Shown here: one piece after another, positions 22,049 through 27,082 of the stretch
How the letters are laid out: each line of letters opens with the position of its first letter
How positions within the stretch are numbered: the stretch's first letter is position 1
NCBI GenBank assembly: GCA_020636445.1
Contig: JACJXV010000050.1
Location: 1-27,082, forward strand
DNA: 27,082 nucleotides
From: Lewinellaceae bacterium
Lineage (GTDB): Bacteria > Bacteroidota > Bacteroidia > Chitinophagales > Saprospiraceae
Reading direction: 5' to 3'
The notes under the pieces: model-generated
Told to the model about the DNA's origin: nothing
The model's database searches: none
The model's input: only the letters and a program-made list of their open reading frames with translations
Program-made: the position numbers and the translations under genes

Positions 22049-23110
22049 ATGAACATTATTGGTCAGAGTTTAGGCATTGACATTGCGGCAAAAAGCTTTC
22101 AGGTTTGTTTGCAAATCAAGCAGGCAGATGGTCATTGCAAAATTAAAGGTAGCCGTAGTTTTCCGAATACGGCCAAGGGCATAGTTGCTCTTGAACAATG
22201 GCTGGCAAAACGCTTACATAGCGAGCTAGCCTTGGCGGTAGTCATGGAAGCCACCGGCGTTTATTACGAGACCCTTGCCTATAGCTTGGATGAAGCGGGT
22301 TATCGGGTTCACGTTTTACTTCCTAATCGGATAAAGGGTTATTTGAAGTTCCTCAATGTAAAAAGCAAAACCGATAAAATCGAGGCCAAGGCACTGGCTC
22401 AACTAGGCTTAGATCAACAATTACCGGTTTGGCAAGCGGCGAGTCCGCAGATGTATTCACTTAAGCGGTTGTGCCGGGAGAGGAATATACTTGTGGATGA
22501 AAAAACGATGATCTCCAATAGGTTACATGCTGAGGTGTCCTGCAAAACGCCGGAGCCTTTTACGGTTAAAAGACTCAAGCAACGGTTGAAATTAGTGGAT
22601 AAACAGATCCAAGAAGTTGAAGGCCAGCTAAAGCAGCTGGTAGCCCGGGACGAGGTACTCTCCCGGCATCTGGAAAATATCTGCCAGGTGAAAGGCTTGG
22701 GCTTTACAACCGTCATTTCGATCATTGCCGAAACCAATGGATTTGCCTTAGTAGACCATAAATCGCAGTTGGTCTCCTATGCTGGCTATGATGTAGTTGA
22801 ACGACAATCAGGGGCCAGTGTCAAAGGCCGAACCCGCATCTCGAAAAAAGGGAATGCCCATATTCGCAGAGCGCTGCATTTTCCAGCCCTGAGTGTGGTT
22901 AAACACCACGATGAGTTTAAAGCTTTATTCACCCGAGTGCTCGAACGAACCCAAATCAAAATGAAGGGATACGTGGCTGTCCAGCGAAAGCTGCTGGTCC
23001 TGATCTATACCCTTTACAAAAAAGAGCAGGCTTACGATCCTACATATGCCCAAAAACAAACGCAAGAACAAAGGGGTAGGCAGGACACAATGCCTGCCTA
23101 CGCTGGATGA
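22049..23110 (+). CDS. IS110-family transposase (DEDD/serine recombinase)
   Basis: 353 residues. The N-terminal RuvC-like DEDD domain has SLGIDIAAKSF (Asp11), VMEATGVYYE (Glu67) and SKTDKIEAKALA (Asp109; the position usually Asp after KTDxI is Glu112 here). A coiled segment lies at about 175-205. The C-terminal Transposase_20 domain has ICQVKGLGFTTVISIIAET and YAGYDVVERQSGASVKG with the catalytic serine candidates 254/257, then RTRISKKGNAHIRRAL. It cuts and rejoins DNA guided by a bridge RNA in studied members. The start ATG 22049 lies 30-40 bp after the predicted RNA. The last 11 residues (GRQDTMPAYAG) are encoded by a 9-bp-stem palindrome at 23076-23101. Confidence 0.93.
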   Translation: MNIIGQSLGIDIAAKSFQVCLQIKQADGHCKIKGSRSFPNTAKGIVALEQWLAKRLHSELALAVVMEATGVYYETLAYSLDEAGYRVHVLLPNRIKGYLKFLNVKSKTDKIEAKALAQLGLDQQLPVWQAASPQMYSLKRLCRERNILVDEKTMISNRLHAEVSCKTPEPFTVKRLKQRLKLVDKQIQEVEGQLKQLVARDEVLSRHLENICQVKGLGFTTVISIIAETNGFALVDHKSQLVSYAGYDVVERQSGASVKGRTRISKKGNAHIRRALHFPALSVVKHHDEFKALFTRVLERTQIKMKGYVAVQRKLLVLIYTLYKKEQAYDPTYAQKQTQEQRGRQDTMPAYAG

Positions 23111-23205
23111 TCTGGCTCGAAAGACAGACCTCCTTTGGTCTTACTAAAATACTTTTTTTCAGGAATTTACTTGGATGCTAACATAGCATCTCTAAACCAA
23201 AAACA

Positions 23206-24006
23206 ATGCAAACAACCATACGATACCTCATGGTCTTTCTCGTGCTCAGCTCCTGCGTGCGCCAAAAAGACCTGGTCACCTTCCGCGATGCCAATTTCAA
23301 CTTGGCGCAGGCCGAAGCCATTGCCAACCAAATGGAACTGAAAATCCAGCCGGAAGACCTGCTGCAGGTCGACGTCGCTACCGGCCAGGGAGAGATTGAC
23401 CAGCTGGCTACCGCCCCCTTTAACCTGCCGATAGGACAAAATCAGCTGATGCAGATGCAGGGCGGAAGCCAGGGAAGCACCCCCCTGGAGCTCTTCATGG
23501 GCTACTTTGTGGATAGCGAAGGTTTTGTCGACCTGCCGACGCTGGGGCGTGTGGAGGTGGGCGGACTTACTCTCCGCGAAGCCAAACAAAAACTGATCGG
23601 ACTGCTGACCCCCTACCTCAATGTGCCGGTGGTCAATATTCGCTTTCTCAATTTTAAAGTGACGGTGCTGGGCGAAGTGACGGCCCCGGGGGCTATTCGC
23701 CTCAGCAACCAGCGGGTGACTATCCTGGAAGCCCTGGGCTATGCCGGCGATTTTACGCCCTACGCCAACCGCAGCTCGGTGCTGCTCATCCGCGAACAGG
23801 ATGGCCAGCGTACCTATACCCAACTGAATTTACAGCAAAAGGATATCTTTACTTCCCCCTACTTCTACCTGCAGCAGAATGACGTGATCTACGTACAACC
23901 GACGCAGGCGAAAGTGGCGACCGTAGCGGATCCGCTCCAGCGGGCGATTTCCTACGGTTCCGGGGTCATCTCAATCGTGACGCTGATTATTGCGCTGACG
24001 CGCTAA
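23206..24006 (+). CDS. Wza-like polysaccharide export lipoprotein
   Basis: 266 residues with a lipoprotein signal (MVFLVLSSC, Cys17). The polysaccharide-export domain starts KIQPEDLLQVDVATG, then DSEGFVDLPTLGRVEVGGLTLREAKQKL, and continues with SLBB-like repeats (VTVLGEVTAPGAIRLSNQRVTILEAL). The C-terminus ends in a hydrophobic stretch (SYGSGVISIVTLIIALT) expected to insert in the outer membrane. Forms the outer-membrane exit of Wzy-type exopolysaccharide. The ATG lies 8 bp after a CTCTAAACC word, immediately downstream of the IS110 element, so the IS separates it from cpsB. The wzc-like gene follows after a repeat-filled gap. Confidence 0.93.
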   Translation: MQTTIRYLMVFLVLSSCVRQKDLVTFRDANFNLAQAEAIANQMELKIQPEDLLQVDVATGQGEIDQLATAPFNLPIGQNQLMQMQGGSQGSTPLELFMGYFVDSEGFVDLPTLGRVEVGGLTLREAKQKLIGLLTPYLNVPVVNIRFLNFKVTVLGEVTAPGAIRLSNQRVTILEALGYAGDFTPYANRSSVLLIREQDGQRTYTQLNLQQKDIFTSPYFYLQQNDVIYVQPTQAKVATVADPLQRAISYGSGVISIVTLIIALTR

Positions 24007-24048
24007 GCTCTCCTCTCGCGGAGGGGGGGGCAGTGACCTGGTGGCTTG

Positions 24049-24272
24049 GTTTAGAGTCGTAGGTTGCTTCGCTCCCTACTAGTTTAGAGCCAGCCCTACG
24101 GGCTTAGTTTAGAGAGTTTAGAAGGAAAGGGTAGTTTCTAATAAACGCATTACCTTCTAAACGAAACTTGTCCGTCTGGACCCTCTAAACCAGGCCTGTC
24201 CGTATGGACACCGCAGGTGCGACTCTAAACTAGCTACGAGCAAAGCGAGTAGCGACTCTAAACCTTCTAAAC
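24049..24272. repeat. GTTTAGAG/CTCTAAAC core-word repeat (copy D)
   Basis: GTTTAGAG words from 24049 with inserts (GTAGG...CCTAC; CCAGCCCTACGGGCTTA), apex 24116-24162 (47 bp, ends GTTTAGAAGG/CCTTCTAAAC), then CTCTAAAC words with GTCCGTCTGGA and ACACCGCAGGTGCG inserts, ending CCTTCTAAAC just before the next start codon. It occupies nearly the whole gap between the wza- and wzc-like genes. Confidence 0.88.
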
Positions 24273-24279
24273 TATTTCA

Positions 24280-26655
24280 TTGGAAGCACCCTTACAACCT
24301 ACCACCACCACGGACGACTCCAGCCGGGAAGATCTGAAACACTTCCTGCTGCTCTTTCTGCGCAACTGGTACTGGCTGGCGCTGAGCCTGCTGATTGCCG
24401 GCACCCTTGCCTGGTTGAAGCTACGCTATGCTACCAACATCTATCAGGTGAGCGGGAGTATCCTGGTGGAAGATAGCCAGCAGAAATCCTTCTCGGAAGA
24501 AGCACTGGTGGAGGATCTGGGGTTTTCCTCCGCGCCGAATGTGGAGGACCAGCTGCAGGTACTCAAATCGACAAGCCTGATGCGGCGGGTGGTAGATTCC
24601 CTCAACCTGCATATTACTTACCTGACGGAAGGGCGCATCAAAACCAGTGAAGCCTATACCGGTAGCCCGGTTCACCTGACGGATATTGATAGCCTGGAAA
24701 TGGCCTACGGTACCACCCTACGACTTCGACCGCTCGACTCCCTGGATTTTGTGCTGATTCGCAGCGAAAGTGATACGCTGAACTGCCGCTTTGGGGTGCC
24801 GTTTTCCTACGAGCAGAATACGTTTACCGTGGATTGGGTAAGCACCCCCGACAACCGTTATGTGCATGCCATTAGTATTCAAGACCCGGAGCGGGTGGCC
24901 CGCAACTACGCCGGTGCCCTTAGCCTCCAGCAGGTAGGTCGCTCCAATGTGATTACCCTGGGCCTCAAGGATGCCGTGCCGAATAAGGCAATCGATATTA
25001 TTACCACGCTGATTCAGGAGTATAACCGCAGCCAGATTGAAGAAAAAAACCGCTCCGGTACCAATACCCTGGCCTTCATCGATGAGCGTCTGCGCTTTGT
25101 GACGGAGGAGTTGTACGATGTGGAAAAAGAAGTGGAAGGCTTCCGCCGCAGCCGGGACATTTCGGTGGAATTGTCCACCAAAGCGGAGGGCTTTCTGGAC
25201 CGAGTGAGCACAGTCGATGAGCAGATTATGGAACTCGACCTGCAGCTGGATATGCTTACCACCATGCTCAACCTGGTACGTGATGACAGTAAGCGCTACC
25301 GCTCCCTGCCGGTGAGTTCACAGATTCTTTCGCCCTCCCTGGGGAAGCTTACGGAAGAATATAATGCGATTCTCATCGAACGCGACAAACTGCGGGAATC
25401 GGCCCGGCCCGACAACCCGGCCTTCCGCAAGTTCGACGAGCAAATCGATTACCTGCGGGGAAACCTCCAGCAGAGCCTCGAAACCCTGCAGCGGGAATTT
25501 ACTAAGCGGCGTGCGACCCTCCAGGAACGCCTGCGCCCGATCGAGCGCCAGATCAACAGCATTCCAACCAATGAACGGGAACTGCTCCAGATTATGCGCC
25601 AGCAACAGATCAAAGAACAGCTTTTCCTCTTTTTGCTGCAAAAACGCGAAGAAACAGCCTTGAGCATTGCTGCCCAAACGGGGAGTACCCGCATCCTGGA
25701 TAAGCCCTCTGCTTCCAGTTTGCCTATCGAGCCGAAGCGCCGCCAGATTTACCTGATTGCCCTCTTCCTGGGGCTGGCCATTCCCGGCGGGATTATCTAC
25801 CTGCTGGATGCGCTCAATGATAAACTCTACTCGCGGCAGGATATCCAGCGGGCCACTGCCACCCCCTTCCTGGGCTTGATTGGGCAGGCCCGGCGGGAAG
25901 GTTCCATTGTGGTGAGCAAGGGCAGTCGCTCGGCGGTTAGTGAAATGTTTCGCCTGCTGCGCACCAACCTTCAATTTCTGGCAGCCGGTGACAGCCACCA
26001 GGTGACCCTGGTTACCTCCAGTGTGAGCGGGGAAGGAAAAAGCTTTATCACCATCAACCTGGGCATTAGCCAGGCGCTTTCGGGGAAGAAGACCATCCTG
26101 GTAGGGCTCGACCTGCGCAAGCCCAAGCTCAGTGAATACCTGTTGGGCGACCTGAGTCCCTGGGGGGTTACCTCCTTCCTGGTAGGGGATACGGAGCTGA
26201 AAGACCTGATCAAACCCGTGCCGCACCAAACCAACGTGGATTACCTGGATTGCGGCCCGATTCCTCCTAACCCGGCCGAACTGCTGATGAGTCCGCGCAC
26301 AACCGAGCTCTTCGCCTATCTCCGCCAGCATTACGACTGCATCCTGGTGGATACCAGCCCCGTAGGCCTGGTTACCGATGCCTTGCTGCTCAAGGACCAT
26401 GTCGACCAAAGTATCATCGTGACGCGTTTTGGCCGCACCCGCCAGGCTTTCCTGCGGGTGATTGAGGATATCTACCAGAATGGTAAACTGCCCCGCCTGG
26501 GTATCGTACTCAATGGCGTAAAAGCCCGCGGTGGCTACGGCTACGGCTATGGAGGCTATGGCTACGGCTATGGCTACGGCGGTTATGGCTATGGGTATTA
26601 TGAGGAGGAGAAGAAAGGAGGGAAGAAGGGGAGTTGGTGGCCGTGGGGGAAATGA
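24280..26655 (+). CDS. Wzc-like exopolysaccharide tyrosine autokinase
   Basis: 791 residues: membrane segment about 28-47, Wzz chain-length domain (YQVSGSILVEDSQQ), long coiled coil about 250-410, a second membrane segment about 487-508 (YLIALFLGLAIPGGIIYLLDAL), then a cytoplasmic BY-kinase domain with Walker A SSVSGEGKSF (about 579-588), Walker A' ILVGLDLRKPKL and Walker B CILVDTSPVGLV. The tail (about 750-775) is a Gly/Tyr run with over ten tyrosines, the autophosphorylation cluster. It works with the Wza-like protein and the PHP phosphatase. The first in-frame start is TTG 24280; the next upstream codon set holds a stop from the repeat. The stop lies in a GGGGGAAATGAG word. Confidence 0.94.
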   Translation: MEAPLQPTTTTDDSSREDLKHFLLLFLRNWYWLALSLLIAGTLAWLKLRYATNIYQVSGSILVEDSQQKSFSEEALVEDLGFSSAPNVEDQLQVLKSTSLMRRVVDSLNLHITYLTEGRIKTSEAYTGSPVHLTDIDSLEMAYGTTLRLRPLDSLDFVLIRSESDTLNCRFGVPFSYEQNTFTVDWVSTPDNRYVHAISIQDPERVARNYAGALSLQQVGRSNVITLGLKDAVPNKAIDIITTLIQEYNRSQIEEKNRSGTNTLAFIDERLRFVTEELYDVEKEVEGFRRSRDISVELSTKAEGFLDRVSTVDEQIMELDLQLDMLTTMLNLVRDDSKRYRSLPVSSQILSPSLGKLTEEYNAILIERDKLRESARPDNPAFRKFDEQIDYLRGNLQQSLETLQREFTKRRATLQERLRPIERQINSIPTNERELLQIMRQQQIKEQLFLFLLQKREETALSIAAQTGSTRILDKPSASSLPIEPKRRQIYLIALFLGLAIPGGIIYLLDALNDKLYSRQDIQRATATPFLGLIGQARREGSIVVSKGSRSAVSEMFRLLRTNLQFLAAGDSHQVTLVTSSVSGEGKSFITINLGISQALSGKKTILVGLDLRKPKLSEYLLGDLSPWGVTSFLVGDTELKDLIKPVPHQTNVDYLDCGPIPPNPAELLMSPRTTELFAYLRQHYDCILVDTSPVGLVTDALLLKDHVDQSIIVTRFGRTRQAFLRVIEDIYQNGKLPRLGIVLNGVKARGGYGYGYGGYGYGYGYGGYGYGYYEEEKKGGKKGSWWPWGK

Positions 26656-26745
26656 GTGAAGGGTGAAGGGTGAAGGGTGAGGAGTGAAGGGTGAGGAGTG
26701 AAGGGTGAGGAGTGAAGGGTGAGGAGTGAAGGGTGAGGAGTGAGA
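26644..26745. repeat. GAGTGAAGGGTGAG purine tandem repeat
   Basis: GGGGGAAATGAG followed by alternating GTGAAGGG and GTGAGGA words, with a main period of 16 bp (GTGAGGAGTGAAGGGT), running to a GAGAGACTATTC end. It starts inside the last codons of the wzc-like gene and precedes a second four-helix-bundle gene, mirroring the arrangement at 19961. Confidence 0.9.
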
Positions 26746-26788
26746 GACTATTCATTAAATTATTCTTTTTTTACCAAACCCCAGAAAA

Positions 26789-27082
26789 ATGAATCATAAA
26801 GACCTTGATGCTTGGAAGATTAGCATGGAATTAGTCCAGTGGATTTATGAAGTAACCCGGGATTTTCCAAATCAAGAGCTATATGGGCTTACGAACCAAC
26901 TTCGCCGAAGTGCGGTCAGTATTCCTTCCAATATTGCAGAAGGAGCGGCCCGAAATTCAGATAAAGATTTCCTAAGATTCCTCTATATCGCCCTTGGGTC
27001 CCTGGCAGAGGTTGAAACGCAATTAATTATCGCAATTAATTTGGGATATTTAAACGAACAGGCCGAACAAATAGACCTTAAA
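26789..27082 (+). CDS. Four-helix-bundle protein, second copy (3' truncated by window)
   Basis: 98 codons from ATG 26789 to the window edge. The start MNHKDLDAWKISMELVQWIY and the block LTNQLRRSAVSIPSNIAEGAARNS mark the same family as the gene at 20116 (shared motif QxRRxAVSIPxNIAEG), but the two differ too much to be a recent duplication. Like the first copy it is AT-rich and follows purine-rich repeat DNA; whether an inverted arm follows lies outside the window. Confidence 0.9.
   Translation, partial: MNHKDLDAWKISMELVQWIYEVTRDFPNQELYGLTNQLRRSAVSIPSNIAEGAARNSDKDFLRFLYIALGSLAEVETQLIIAINLGYLNEQAEQIDLK

Larger units (their letters stand above)
21806..23191 (+). mobile_element. IS110-family element inserted in a CTCTAAAC repeat
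   Basis: The left flank ends CTCTAAACCCTC (21808) and the right flank resumes CTCTAAACC (23190). Removing the element restores CTCTAAACCCTCTAAACC, which occurs intact at 18343-18360. The shared bases are CTC, compatible with the CT core dinucleotide of IS621-type recombination. There are no terminal inverted repeats, as usual for IS110. Contents: a non-coding left end with a candidate bridge RNA, the transposase, and a short right end. Confidence 0.88.

Noticed and set aside
23124..23160. Rho-independent terminator after the IS110 transposase (AGACC/GGTCT, then a T-run)
   Set aside because: The stem is only 5 bp and the T-run is separated from it by about 15 bases; left uncalled.
25318..26409. 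363-residue minus-strand open frame
   Set aside because: Antisense shadow of the tyrosine autokinase; no domain, and the sense frame is a clear family member.
1..27082. tRNA or rRNA genes
   Set aside because: No cloverleaf or rRNA-like sequence was recognised on either strand by eye.

Overview
The window looks like a chromosomal segment of a Bacteroidota bacterium, most likely from the Saprospiria/Lewinella side. The evidence is the TAnnTTTG -7 promoter boxes, start regions without strong Shine-Dalgarno sites, moderate GC, and gene families common there (PPK2, a Crp/Fnr protein of the 'WYLENLDVTGIFCP' type, an UpxY/NusG-like antiterminator, four-helix-bundle proteins, DUF559). The placement below phylum is inference.

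Layout. 1-3.1 kb: the end of a DUF4010 membrane protein, an MscS channel and a convergent PPK2 polyphosphate kinase. 3.2-4.1 kb: a DUF433/DUF5615 toxin-antitoxin-like pair (toxin frameshifted) lying between two ~95-bp copies of the dnaX promoter and first codons. 4.0-5.8 kb: intact dnaX with an A10 tract placed to make a short gamma form. 6.6-11.6 kb: Crp/Fnr regulator, a 1055-residue UvrD-like helicase fused to an Fe-S PD-(D/E)XK nuclease, and a GT4 glycosyltransferase. 12-13.3 kb: mtaB on the minus strand. 13.4-14.6 kb: an ISAs1-type insertion sequence with terminal repeats and an 8-bp target repeat. 14.6-17 kb: a DUF559 nuclease-like gene bracketed by GC-rich nested palindromes, then a BCCT transporter. 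17.4-27 kb: an exopolysaccharide locus, all on the plus strand: UpxY/NusG-like antiterminator, UDP-glucuronate 4-epimerase-like enzyme, CpsB/YwqE-type PHP phosphatase, Wza-like export lipoprotein, Wzc-like tyrosine autokinase. An IS110 element and two four-helix-bundle genes are interspersed.

The intergenic DNA is the most unusual part. Almost every gap is filled by repeats that follow one plan: a short core word (GTTTAGAG, GGTTTAT, GAAATGAG or CCCCTAAAGGGG) alternates with small hairpins, and the complementary core word returns on the far side. Several of these repeats supply the stop codons of the preceding genes. Other families are hairpins with exactly 4-nt or 3-nt loops whose stems differ by compensating changes.

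The strongest candidate for a notable system is the IS110 element at 21.8-23.2 kb. It sits inside a CTCTAAAC repeat. The non-coding DNA upstream of its transposase can be read as a complete bridge RNA: two internal loops, with segments matching the left target, right target, left donor and right donor in the order known for IS621. Joining its ends in a circle would also create a Bacteroidota-type promoter in front of that RNA. The element therefore appears programmed to land in the host's own abundant intergenic repeat. This is read by eye and rests on short matches, so a covariance search is needed.
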